Origin: Symbiodinium kawagutii
Lineage: Eukaryota > Sar > Dinophyceae > Suessiales > Symbiodiniaceae
Direction: 5' to 3'
DNA: 64,000 nt
Assembly (NCBI GenBank): GCA_009767595.1
Contig: VSDK01022183.1
Location: 433,831-497,830 of the forward strand
Below the pieces are notes generated by a model. That model worked only from the letters and a program-made list of their open reading frames with translations. It did no database searches and was not told where the DNA came from. Position 1 is the first letter of the stretch. Each line of letters opens with the position of its first letter. The position numbers and the translations under genes were made by a program. Below, piece by piece: positions 23,590 through 34,700 of the stretch.

Positions 23590-24170
23590 TGCATCCATAT
23601 ATGATTATATATATATGATTATTTGTGTATATATATATATATGTTTATGTATATGTATGCATGTGCGTATGTATATGCATATTCATGTGTATAATACATG
23701 TATGTCTCTATATGATATTTGTACTTCCCACAATTTCATATGCGTTTCAAATATGTATATGTGCATGTTTATGTAAAACACATGAGTAAATATATGTATA
23801 TATATATTTATATACATACCCATTAATGTTTTTTGTATATATACGTGTATGTCCTTGCGCGCACTTCCCACATATTCATATGTGTACATATATACGTATG
23901 TGTTTGTAGATACATATACACGTGTTGATTTCTTTACACCTAGATATGTGTATATATTTATATGTTTTGAAAACTACAATGCACACTTACATAGTAAACG
24001 GCGATCCCAGCAATATATATATATAGATTTAGATATGTATATATGTATGTATGTATAGATATCTCGGTCTAGGTATATTTAGAGGTGTACGTGTATGTGT
24101 GTGTATGTATATGTGTGAATGTGTGTGTGTATGTCTATTACATGTGTGTATGTTTACACATGCATACTAC
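23590..24170. repeat. TA/TATG-rich low-complexity region
   Basis: Long runs of TATATATA, TATGTATA and TGTGTGTATG. Open frames here are compositional artefacts (Ile/Tyr/His/Cys-only peptides). Confidence 0.85.
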
Positions 24171-24317
24171 GTGCATAACATGATATACATACAATATGAA
24201 TCTTCTCAATCATGCACTCTGTGTCTTTGTAAAGCCGACTTGAAGATACCCTTGAAAACTACGGCTGTTTGATTTTCCAATGCTTCATTCGGAAATATTC
24301 ACATATCACCCGACTGC

Positions 24318-24397
24318 AAAAATGGTGGTTCCCCAAAATAGGGGCTCCAAATCATTCTTCATGAATAGTTCATAAACCAACCATTTTTGGGGTGGAC
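24318..24397 (-). repeat. family 3 short inverted-repeat element
   Basis: GCAAAAATGGTGGTTCCCCA and AATAGGGGCTCC at the left, AACCAACCATTTTTGGGG at the right. It matches the modules of the 45276 and 63795 copies (TCTCAAAATAGGGGNCCCC and GAAATGGTTGG) and is partly scrambled. Confidence 0.4.
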
Positions 24398-24593
24398 TCA
24401 TGAGAGACCATGATGCGGTTTACAGATGGGAGGCCCTTGAGTTCGCAGCGAGTCTTCCTTGTCCACGATGCAACCATTTTTGGGGTCCCAAGAAATGGCT
24501 TGGGTCGGCTTGAGAAACCCCATGGCATGCACCAGGTTTTTGGATGTGTCCATGCGCTGGGTGCATGGCATAGCTCCGTCGCACCATCTCCAG

Positions 24594-24675
24594 CCGTTGC
24601 ACTTCGCCAGGAGCGCCAAGGCTCCAGAGGCCTGGAAGAGCCAGGCGTGACACGTCGAAGATCTCGGCCCGTGGG
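24594..24675 (+). CDS. plus-strand exon, Arg/Glu-rich
   Basis: GC-rich island after acceptor CACCATCTCCAG, with donor GTGTTT at 24676. The preferred frame reads VALRQERQGSRGLEEPGV, then TRRRSRPVG. A second frame is also open. It is the last plus-strand exon candidate before the minus-strand block at 25.0 kb. Confidence 0.4.
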
Positions 24676-24824
24676 GTGTTTTTGGAAGGAGGAGTCGTTC
24701 ACAAGTGTTTAGACAATGGGAACAAAGAATCAAACACATGTATATCATACAATCATACATAGATATGTATGATACTAGATAAATCTGTATATATATATAT
24801 ATATATATCTACCAGGGGAGCCCA

Positions 24825-24897
24825 AAACCCTTAAAAACGTAGGTTCTTAAAAAAAACCAGGTTTTTTATGCAAAAACCAGGTTTTTCAATTTCATGG
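24825..24897 (+). repeat. AACCAGGTTTTT repeat, left border of the minus-strand block
   Basis: ACGTAGGTTCTTAAAAAAAA, then ACCAGGTTTTTT and AAACCAGGTTTTTC. The same modules (CATAGGTTCTTGG, AAAAAACCAGGTTTTTC) are at 40325-40445, and in inverted form at about 32455-32480. The two outer copies bracket the minus-strand genes. Confidence 0.55.
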
Positions 24898-25048
24898 TAT
24901 TTGTGGATTTTCCTTCTTGGGGTTTGTACTCATATTATTCCCAAAATGGTTCACATGTCAGCCTGTCAAAATACTGAGGCCCCTCCACACACACCCTCGC
25001 CCTCAACAAACGTCAGCCAATGATTGGCTCAAAAACTTTTTTGCGCGC

Positions 25049-25921
25049 TCACGTTTGGATAAATCCAGCAGCACGCCAGTGTGCGTAAGTTGCCTGCAAC
25101 ACCCTCTCCAGCACCCTTTGAATCACCTGAGGCGATCCAGTCTTTCTTGAAATCCGAGATGTCCTTCCAACCCAGTCTTCGGAAATTTGTACTGCATGGT
25201 TCAGTGGATTGAGAAAATGCTCGCAACCAACCAACGACAGATCACTTTTGAGCGACCAGAAAATGTGATCAAGGCTATGTCCTTTAGGCATGTGAGGGAA
25301 GAGAGCCCGACCACGATGGAAACTTTTTGTTGCCAATTTTTTGTAATCCTCAAGGAATGCCAAACCAAGAGTTGAGACCTCTTCTGCAACAGTACGACTC
25401 AGCCAAACATCGTTTTCGTACATTTTGCTAAGACATGCGCTGATATTTCTGCTTGCTCGCAATGCAAGATTCATCAAATCATCATCTCCAAAGTCCTGCA
25501 AAGATGCCCAATGCTCAAAAAAGCGGCCCAAGTTTGTAGTTACATGTCCTTTGGACCACTGTCCATTTGGAAAGGTGCTCTTGTCAGGCCATCCCAAATT
25601 GGAGCGTGTGATCTGATACAAGTACGCAGGGTGATGGTGTTCATCACACCAGGTGAGCCACAAGGTAGTTAGCTCCTCCATTCTGTCATCGATGCTTGTG
25701 GAGTACATATACTCGCTGGCCATTGCCAAGCACCCCGCCACGAAACTCTTACCAACACCCAGGTGGTAGGAATGAAAAAGATCAAACGTATAAAAAGCGG
25801 CCCGCTGGTTCGGTAGAAAAGGTATTTGGTTCAAGGAAGGTTCTCCGCGAAAAGGATCCTGGACGTTCTGCGTGGGCCACCAAGCTGGGAACCATCTCGG
25901 CTCTAATAGGGGGGAGGGGGT
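25049..25921 (-). CDS. exon with transposase-like D..H...LG..K motif
   Basis: Open for about 290 codons from an AG near 25922 to a TGA at 25049. It begins EPRWFPAWWPTQNVQDPF. The core FYTFDLFHSYHLGVGKSF has the D-x-x-H-x-x-x-L-G-x-x-K pattern that in CACTA/TNP2 and related DDE transposases surrounds a catalytic Asp. It is followed by SNLGWPDKSTFPNGQW and KGHVTTNLGRFFEHW, and a helical tail ending YAHWRAAGFIQT. Other catalytic acids cannot be assigned by eye. The ending may be the true C terminus. The similarity is by motif only. Confidence 0.6.
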   Translation of the reverse strand, partial: TPSPLLEPRWFPAWWPTQNVQDPFRGEPSLNQIPFLPNQRAAFYTFDLFHSYHLGVGKSFVAGCLAMASEYMYSTSIDDRMEELTTLWLTWCDEHHHPAYLYQITRSNLGWPDKSTFPNGQWSKGHVTTNLGRFFEHWASLQDFGDDDLMNLALRASRNISACLSKMYENDVWLSRTVAEEVSTLGLAFLEDYKKLATKSFHRGRALFPHMPKGHSLDHIFWSLKSDLSLVGCEHFLNPLNHAVQISEDWVGRTSRISRKTGSPQVIQRVLERVLQATYAHWRAAGFIQT

Positions 25922-28552
25922 CCTGCTGGAGATTTTATAGTCATAAAACGGGGTGCCCAGACCTCCTATTTGTATAAATCAGGGTGCCCAGACCTCCAAA
26001 AACTCTATGAATCAAGGGGGCCTTGGGCTACTCAATCTGGCCTGCAAAAAGCGCTGCATCTCTATAAAATCACTAGCCCTGACTCTGCTCACCAATCTTG
26101 TGAAGGTCACCCTCCTGAATTTATAGAAGCTGGGCACACACCGGCTAAGATCCACTTGCTTCTGAAAAATTGGATGGCTTGGCCTCAGCAATTGAAACCT
26201 TCTCCAAAATTCCAAAAGGATTTTTCTTTCGCGAACTTCGTTTTCTCGCCATAGCCCACATAACATATGCCACACATTCATGTCAACCATGTACTGAATC
26301 CAGTTTCGAAGGCTAAGTACTTTGATGTCACCACTGTACATCACTCCAGGTCCTTTAGGCACGGTAGTCATCTCGATGGGGATAGCCAGTTCATACTTTT
26401 TGGAAATAAACATCTCGCTCAGAATGATCTTCCCTGGCTCTAGCCAACTCTGAAAGTCCTGGTGACTCCCGAGCACTGCTCGCACCGATGTCAGCTACAA
26501 CACCTCTGGCAGTTCTGATCGCAGCACGGCACGAGGTCGCCTCAGGATCGCAACAAGAAAATGTTGACAATATACAATCGCGCACATCATGCACACAGTA
26601 CTTTCAAACTCACAATGCGCAAACGTGTGGGCTGCCATTTTCTAAAAACTTTGTTGGCAGTTGACAGTGCACGCACAAGGGCATTTTTTTCCCCAAGATA
26701 CCCCGGCTGACTGTACAGTATAATTGTCAAAAGAGCGATTGATTTCACAAAAGTTTGCATACCCGCACTGAAGTTTAAAAGTGTTGCAGTCTGACTCCAT
26801 AGCTGAATTAAACAAGTGGAGGGAAATATACATTGGAAAGGTTACGAGGGTTGTGGGCTCTTCTGTGTTTGGATGTGTTTTGGTGATATGTCATTGGTTG
26901 CGGGCTGCAACTTTTGAAAGTTGCTCTAGTCAAAGAGTTGGCCTACTTTGGTTTTTCTTTGAAAGACCTGTACACTATATAGCACATGAAGCAACTCCAA
27001 GGTGAGTCGATGAGGTCAACATTGTCCCCGCCGGACTTTACGTTGCGACATCCTGGCTTACCTCAGCAAGAGCAGAACCACCATAAAGGATGACCACATT
27101 GTTTGGCATGATCAGTGAGAAAGTACACAATTTTTGCCCAAAACTTCAAGCATATAAGGAAAAACCAAGGTACTCTGGTATTTCTCTATCAAAGCTGCCT
27201 CTAGCATCGATGCGCTATATGGCTCCGCAGTCATGTACACAATGCACATCCTAATCCAGCCATCCTTTGAAGTACCATAGCCATACAAACGGTTGGACCA
27301 ACGAAACACGCAGTTGTGTGTGTACCCGATCTTGAAAATCATGGGGTAATGCTTTTCAAACAAGCCTTCCACAACTCGAATTGCACTTCGAAGAGCAGTC
27401 CCTGAAGTGGAATTTGGACGGGGCAACTTAAAATCAATGCAGCCCATGGAATGCGCTTCCTGAAGCATATCCATCAGGCCTGGCATTGAAAGCAGGGTTG
27501 GAGGAATTGAAGCCAACCACTTGTCTAATGGAACCCGTGGTGGTTGGAGGCTAGGAAGGACTGTTTCATGTGCAGGCTTTACATCATCTTTTTTGTGACG
27601 TTTGGAAACCTTGCAGGTTTCGCTCTCCCAAGCGTACGGTCCCTCAGCATCCTGAGCATGGGCAGGGCGCTGACTATGGTACTGGAAATCCACGGGTTGC
27701 ACATAAGTCAAGAATGTCACTTCGTTTAAAACTGTGCTTTTAGGATAAGCAAAGAATGTGTCGAGTGCACATCAGCAATGTATAAGTCAAGAGTCTGAGC
27801 GATGGCAAGTCAATAAATCCAGCAGTTCCTCTTCAGGAGTCTCGTCAAGTGGGTACCCCATGCATGGCAATCAGCAGGGGCGATCGTGTGCTTTGGTGCT
27901 TGGACCTGGTATTCCACAGTTTTTTTTACAATTTATAATCGATCGATTTCAAATATAAACATCATGATTGAGATTTCTTTTACCGTGAAAAGGTTGCGCC
28001 AGCATATGTGTTGGTATGTGCTGGATATCATGTAATCAATGTTCCTACTTGCGTGGGGCAGCTTGTGCACGTTGGTTTGGGCCAGTATACTATGGGTCAC
28101 GCGCGCGCAAATGGCCGTATGCCTGCTGAGCTGCACAGTTTTACCCAAGCTGTTTTAAATGGCAATTTGTTTGATGCTTGGGTTCCGCACACCTTCCCCA
28201 ATGTCTTTGGAGATGGTTTGCAATGCCTTGCCAGCACCTGGCATGGCGTGGCAATTCAAATCGGAATGCGGGGCCCGGGTGGGCCAAGGGTTGGTGGGTG
28301 GTGTAAAGAGGAATGCGAAAGAGTGATCCAAGTGATGCTGAGGGAAAAAATTCAAACTTCTATACTGCGCTCCTTTTCCATACCCCAACTTGAACACTGC
28401 ATCATACAAACACTGAGGATCAGTGTTGAGACATACGATTTGTTTCCAAAAGGGTGCAGGCAACGCTGCTTTCAGAAAGTTGGACGAGGAACCAAGTTGC
28501 AGGTTCTGCCTTGTGTTTTTTACAAGACCCCGCAACATCCCCACAAAAGTTC
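25049..28552 (-). CDS. downstream minus-strand gene: nuclease-like and transposase-like modules
   Basis: A gene of at least four exons (28155-28552, 27174-27653, 26093-26475, 25049-25921) read on the minus strand. The order is: a segment with DPQCLYDAVFKLGYGKG; a T5orf172/GIY-YIG-like segment; a segment ending near RPSHPIFQK; and a C-terminal segment with FDLFHSYHLGVGK. From memory, proteins with these modules in this order are very numerous among dinoflagellate predicted proteins and have no assigned function. Here the part that I recall between HPIFQ and the FDLFH region is much shorter. The phase between exons 26093 and 25921 could not be made to fit, so this copy may be internally deleted. 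It could continue from the upstream gene or be separate from it. Confidence 0.55.
26093..26475 (-). CDS. exon of the transposase-like gene
   Basis: 383 bp from acceptor GTGCGAGCAG to donor GTGAGC at 26092, open in one frame. It reads LGSHQDFQSWLEPGKIIL, then KKYELAIPIEMTTVPKG, NWIQYMVDMNVWHMLCGLW and RPSHPIFQKQVDLSRCVPSF. It has a mixed hydrophobic/charged composition typical of a globular domain. No named domain is recognised. From memory it matches the N-terminal part of the same expanded family as the exon at 25049. Confidence 0.6.
27174..27653 (-). CDS. exon with T5orf172/GIY-YIG-like segment
   Basis: Open minus-strand frame after acceptor CATGCTCAG. A charged lead-in (KVSKRHKKDDVKPAHE) is followed by PLDKWLASIPPTLLSMPGL. 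The core is MIFKIGYTHNCVFRWSNRL, then YGYGTSKDGWIRMCIVYM and SASMLEAALIEKYQ. In T5orf172, a GIY-YIG-superfamily domain, the signature is F/Y-K-I-G-x-T, an Arg about 8 residues on and a catalytic Glu later. Here KIGYT, the Arg of FRW and the Glu of MLEAALIE fit. The frame stays open beyond a GTACCT donor at about 27173. Nuclease activity is not shown. Confidence 0.6.
28155..28552 (-). CDS. first recognisable exon of the downstream minus-strand gene
   Basis: Open minus-strand frame of about 130 codons after acceptor GCGTTTAG. It reads TFVGMLRGLVKNTRQNL, KAALPAPFWKQIVCLNTD, PQCLYDAVFKLGYGKG and HHLDHSFAFLFTPPTNPW. An overlapping plus-strand frame is equally long, so the strand is inferred from the neighbours. 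The 3' donor is not clear. No domain is recognised. Confidence 0.45.
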
Positions 28553-28592
28553 CTAAACGCCCTTGAGGTTTCACAGGATAGCTGATATACAC

Positions 28593-28749
28593 CTATTGAT
28601 TTCCGCCCTTTCTACTCTTGGCCACTTTGGGCTTGGCGGCTGGCTCCGATTCTTCAGTCTTGCCAGCACGTCTCTTCCTGGTCTTGGCTTTGTCGGGAGC
28701 AGGCTGTCCTTCACTCTCGCCATCCTTTTTCTCATAGCGCAGTGCACTC
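28593..28749 (-). CDS. basic C-terminal exon
   Basis: After acceptor TTGGCTTGCAG the frame reads SALRYEKKDGESEGQPAPDK, then AKTRKRRAGKTEESEP and KPKVAKSRKGGNQ, with an in-frame TAG. The Lys/Arg/Glu-rich tail looks disordered and possibly nuclear-targeting. If the TAG is used the gene ends here; a GTGGCC inside the exon could instead be a donor. Confidence 0.55.
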
Positions 28750-31700
28750 CTGCAAGCCAATGAGTTTCCAATCTCCAATTGTAGATAACACGGGGCCCCG
28801 CTGAGTTGCAGGCTTGATCTTCGTCTCCACTGCGCAAGCTTTCCCAGCCCTGAAAATTTCATGGCTTGGCAACAAAGGCTGAAAGCAAGTATACAGTAAA
28901 TAACAGCAAGCCTTTATATCAACAAAAAGACACGCGAATGACATCAGTGAATGAGTCCAAGGTAGCCAATTAAGGAGCGAACACAAGAGTAGCTGCTTTC
29001 ATGCAGTCCGTGGCTTTGTTCACAAACCTTTGGGGATCGAATCGGAATGGCGTAACAAGCTGAAGGTTGCAGAACTTGTAGCTGAGATAGATTGCGCACA
29101 CTGGTCAAGAGATGAAGAGGCATACAGCATGAAAACACAAAACAAATCAACGAGCAACGGATGCACCCACGAGGTGGATTCACCACTGCTATAGACAGCG
29201 TGACACTTGTCGTACTCTGCATCCAAGTTGGTCAAGCTCGTTTGCAAAGCCTTGAGGTACCTAAGGTCAGGAATGCGAAAGACTCATGGACAAAGAGACA
29301 AGGCTGACCAACTGCACGCCAACCACACTGCCCTGCGCGCACAAGATGTGTTCTAAATAAAATGCACTAAGGGACTCCTGGCTGGAATCGACTCCAGAAT
29401 AGTGCTCTTTCAAATCCCGGGCTAAGCTTCGAAGCTTGCCGCTCTTCTGGAGCAAGGAGTCAAGGAAACGTTTCAGCTTCTTGGAAGTCTGGCCAGGGGA
29501 ATAAGTTGGATTCCACATCACATGCACAGTTATATACAGTTGATAAATATAATAGCAACTGACACATATATATTGAAACGCTATTCCCGGCCTCTTGTTC
29601 CTGGCCGCTGTTCTGAGGGGTTCCACCAGCAGAACCATTAGCAGCAGCCACCTTGTCAGCGTCCAACCTAGCATCCATGCGATCCAAACCAGCAAAGGCA
29701 TCATCATCCAATTCAGGCGCCTTGTCCGCCTGCAATGGCAAACGGAACATTACTATATAACTTTTTGACTATATATAGAAAGCGTCCCTCGTATCGAGGT
29801 CGAGATGAAAAGGTATATACAGAAAGCAATTGCGCCTTGCCAATCTTGCGCTGTATCTCTTCTTGCTCCCGTGCTTCCTCCCGTTGACCTTTTTCAGAAA
29901 GCACAACAAGGTATTCGTCAGCGCCGTCGTACTGGTTCTTCCTCCAAATGCAGATTAGGAAGCGCCAAGATTAACCAAAGATAATCCAACAGCCCATGCC
30001 ATGCATATATATTGGGTAAAAATGTTTTATATGTATAACACCTTCATATAGCACTCGATAACAACACACACATAAATACACATGGATTTAAGCAACCAGT
30101 TTTGTGATATCGCCATCCTCATCATTATATAGCATGGTTGAGCTGCAATGGATTGCCCGCGGTCTCCTCACATGTGTCTCCTTCTTTGCCTCGCATGCTC
30201 GCTTCACTCCCTGAATTTTGGCCCTGAGGCGGTTGTCGCTGCTGGAAGAGAACACTTTGGAAAATGAAGTGAAGTTCAGAAGCTCCGTGCATGACAGGCT
30301 CTCAGTTTGTGCGTTGGCTGTTCTTAGCTGATCTAACACACCAAGACTGGAGGGTATATATGATCAAAAAATTTATCCAAGGTTCGGGGTCCATTTGAAA
30401 TCGTCTTTCAATTCCTTTTCTGTCAGCCACTGCTCATCCACCCAAATCTTCTTCTTGTTCTTCTTCTTAATCACCACCTCCAACATGTTGATGAAGGCTT
30501 CCTGGATCCGATATGTTAATTGAAAACGATGCAGGCTTTGGTAGCTCGATCAAAATATATATGGATTCGAACTTGTGAGATGAAATATGTAGATTTGCTA
30601 TATACCATGCAGTCCTTGTCCCAGTTTGCGTCCATGAGAAGCTGGGCCATGTAGTTTTGGTCATGGCTCTTCCATTGTTCTTGGACCCATGCAGGAACAT
30701 TCAAAGTCTTCTTGGTGCCGTGATTTGCCATCATCCGACGCAACCGTGCCTTGGCTGCTTCTCGCAACTTCTCCTGCCAAGTTGCACAGATCTGTAAACA
30801 TGTCACGCAAACACAATGAGCGATTATGATACATAGCGCTCCTTGCGTGTTCGAACTCGAGCCGGGGCTGATGGACGAGGGGCGCCGCTCTGTGATGGAG
30901 CAGCAGTAGCAGCATCCGACTCCTGAAAAAGATAAATGAGGAATCCAAGCTGGGATATGTAGTGAGAATCTGAACGGAACATTGTTGTTCATGTACGCTG
31001 AGATGGATTAAAGATCTATCGGGTATAATTCAGCATGAGTACATAATACCATCGAGATCCAAATAAGAACATGTTCACGTTTGATCTGCCATGATTGGAC
31101 TTGGAAAAATATCTTAGGTTCCAACTCCATCATTGTCAGCACGGGCTGGAGTAGCAACAGGTCGAGCATCAACACCACCATCCTCCTGCCAGAATCGGAC
31201 ACGCATACGTAAGTTGTGACTTTTCTTGCTGGTTGGTCCCCCCCCAGTTAACCCCCCCCCGGTTGCTTTTGAGCCAAAACCAATTGTGGTAAACAAAATC
31301 TGCCGGACTTGTGGGGGTATTTTCTGAAGACCGAAGCAAATGAAGAGTTTGAAGCTCTGCCCTGAACCCAGGCCTTGGGCGCATCTGCAGCTTCGACTGG
31401 AGCAGGAGCCGGCTGGTCGCTGATACCAACCAATTGGTCGAAGGTCGCCTGCAACGCAATCTAGACATATAATCGTATATTGAATTATTGTACGGACTGA
31501 CTTAATGAGTTTGTTGTTATCCTGGTTGTTATCCTGGCCTATCAGTTCAAGTAAGATTTCCATACTCTGATTGAAAAACACGTAGAGTTTTACACGGTCC
31601 ATTTCACGGCTCTTTCCCAGGACTTTGCCTCCTGGGTCTCAGCTTCAGCCACTTGACTGGGAGTTGGGACCGCTTCGAGATCGACAGCCTGGGTGTGGGA

Positions 31701-34700
31701 TTGGGAATGAAATAATCCAAACACTGTTGGAAAGGCACATTGATCAACAAATATAACGGTGACAAAGCACTTCAGTCGCATGGCCATCATCACCATGAGT
31801 TGTACGGCGTGCCTGTTCCTCCATCTCCTGCGCCGAGCGGTGGAATCATAAGTGATTTTTAAATAAGTTCAATACAAATGTTATGATCCCCGCAACTAAG
31901 CTTGGTTGCCCTACATCACCCAGTTAGCAATTTCCCTGGAAAGTTACAAAAGGTTGCTGCTATATAAGTGGACATCCGGCTTTCCCAGCCTGGATTTGAC
32001 GTTGCAATTCTTCTTCTTCTTGTTCAAGCACAGCCGCTTCAGCGGAAACATGGTTGGCACCCTCTGCCAACGTGGCGCAACTCCACACCCGTGATGTAGT
32101 GTTCAGGGAAGTGGCGGACATGCCGGTAGCCCCCCAGCTATAGAATTTGTATGGGTTGTCCTACGCTACCCTCCTATATAGCCAAATGTCATCGTACAAA
32201 CATCTCAAGTGGTGGCGTCGTGGTTTTCAATGCAAATATGCATGGCAATTCTGAAAGCTATCAATTGTTGAACTGAACTCAAGCTCATCATTTTCTGTCT
32301 GCAAGAGCGCTGTCAAAGCACATTTCCGATAATCGAATTTGAAAAAGGCCCGTTTTTTTTGCCTTCCACACCCTTCCGTGGAACACCTTAGAACCCATAG
32401 AATTTCTACGGTTTACTACGGGTTGCTACGGGTTTTCTACGGGTTTTCTACGGGTTAGAAAAACCTGGTTTTTCCGAAAATCAGAGCGACTACGGGTATC
32501 CACGGGTTTTCTACGGGTTGCTACGGGTATTCTACGGGTTCTGGATCAGAACCTAACTTTTTGGGGTAAAGTGCACCAAAAATCACCAAAATGCGTTTAA
32601 AATGTTTGAAATGATCCAACACAAGGCCGTATCATCAGAATTATTGGGTTCCCAAAAGGATGACAAAGGTCATTGCGTGGAAATTGTTTCTGCTTTTGGT
32701 AATTGGGTACCCCATATGGTGACATGAAAGCTCCACGCCATGACCTTTGTTTCGAACATGAAGAAGGGTTTCTGATTGGAAGGCAATTTAGGGCTTTTCC
32801 AGAACCTCGACCCAATCAGCTGGAATCTTCAAACCCTTACCCCGACGGAGGTACTGGAACACTTTCTGCAAATCTGCGTAGCCGAGGTCGATTCCACCGT
32901 CATGGAGCGCCTGATAGCAAAGCTGAGCAGGTGGAAGCGGGCAGCTGGATGGGAGCTGTGGCATTCCTTCCGGAGTTGCAACCAGATCATCATATAGGTC
33001 GGCAATGGCTCGTCCAAATTGCACGGTGTATTCCCTTAGCTCGATTGCCAACAAAAGCTGTATAGGTCAACACACTGGTCAAGATTAAGAAGATTCATGT
33101 GAAGTTTTGGGTTTGGTTTGAATCTTTGTTTCGTGCCAATGGTCTCCCGGCAAAATAAAATCATGTTATTTCAGGTTCCCCGGTTAAATATGATAAATGG
33201 TGCATGGCTCCATATCTTTGGGGTCTTGCTAAGTGCGCAAAATTAAACAGAACACAATTGATCGAGATTACCGTGCAACCCTTTATGCAAGCAGGGCCCC
33301 CTATTATAACCGTCAGGTAAACAGGTTCGAGCACCAAAGGAATAATGGAAAGCCACGTGCTTGGCTTGTATGGTTACAAAACTGGTTTCCAGGGGGGCCA
33401 AAAAGTTTCAACCAAAACACCATACAACTTATGATCTTAATCAGCTCCCAGGATCTCTGTCTTTTTGAGAGCTGCTGTTCCTTTGTAGCAAACCTTACCT
33501 GTCGTCTTGGACTTGTATTGCACTGCCGTCTTGACATGGGTCTTGTCAGTGTCCCCACGGTGTTTCCACTGGAGGGTCCCCTTGTCCAAGAACCTGATAT
33601 ATGGGGAGTTGCAATACCCAAAATGTCTTTTGGGCGTCTGGCTGCAATAGTGCGCCATCCACCACGATACTTTGTGAACCTGAGTTGCGATGGGAGCACG
33701 GCTAACATACATCAGGAACAACATGTCTGAATTAAGATCATGATACTGACACATGATATTGACAGTTTTCATTTAAACCAATTGAGGTGAAGCACGGCAG
33801 TTGCACCACGGTTCTGGTAGAGAAGACGTAGAAATTCCAAGAACATCGGGTAAAACTCCAGATTCGAATTCCCTGGCTGCTCCAGAGCGAAGCAGCCGCC
33901 AAGGGCAACGGCCAACATCATCAGGTAGATGGTCCTATGTAGATTGGCAAACCGGCTTTGCAGGGAGGGCGCTATATCATCAAATCACGCATATCCTATA
34001 TTGTAGTCACACAATGTTTTACAATCACAGAATGATCCATATACGGGTGGAAAAGGGCGCCATGAAAAGTAAAGTCCATAGGTCAAACCAAACAATTATA
34101 TATGATGATGGCTGTGTCCCTGACAAATGACGACCATAAACCATTTGTTTGTTGAACACAGTGGTCCCTGTTATAGACTTGGAAACCATGCTGGAACCAT
34201 GGCAAGCAACAGTTGTCTAGCCACGGTCCTCTCCAACATGCAGTTGCTTTCAAACACAGACTTGTAGCTATCATGGCCTACGCTTGAGCATGGGCATCTT
34301 TTGGAAGTCCCTGCATTGATTGTCGTCCATGATGCACACTTGATGGCAAAGAATGCCAGAAAGCGACCAAATCGGCAGCGCAATAGGCAAGCCAGGGCCA
34401 CCCTTAGATGAGAGATGGAGTTGAAATCAATGATGTATATATAATCAAAACATTCCTTTCCTTTGAACATGTGTTTCCATATATGATGACTTTCCATCCG
34501 TGAGTTTCCAAAACCATAACATGAAGTCAAATGTTTTCGCGTGGGTAACCAGTGTACTTTATAATTGTACCATTCCTGGACAAGGGTCGCAAACCCCGAC
34601 GTGCTCAAGATATCCATGGGATCGCTGGAAACTTTGTTAGGATCTCGGTCTGTGGGAATTTCGTACTTCATGTCCAAGCTCCCAACCCTCATTCCAGAGA

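Noticed and set aside
28008..28556. 182-codon plus-strand open frame
   Set aside because: Antisense to the minus-strand exon at 28155-28552; neighbouring exons and motifs favour the minus strand.
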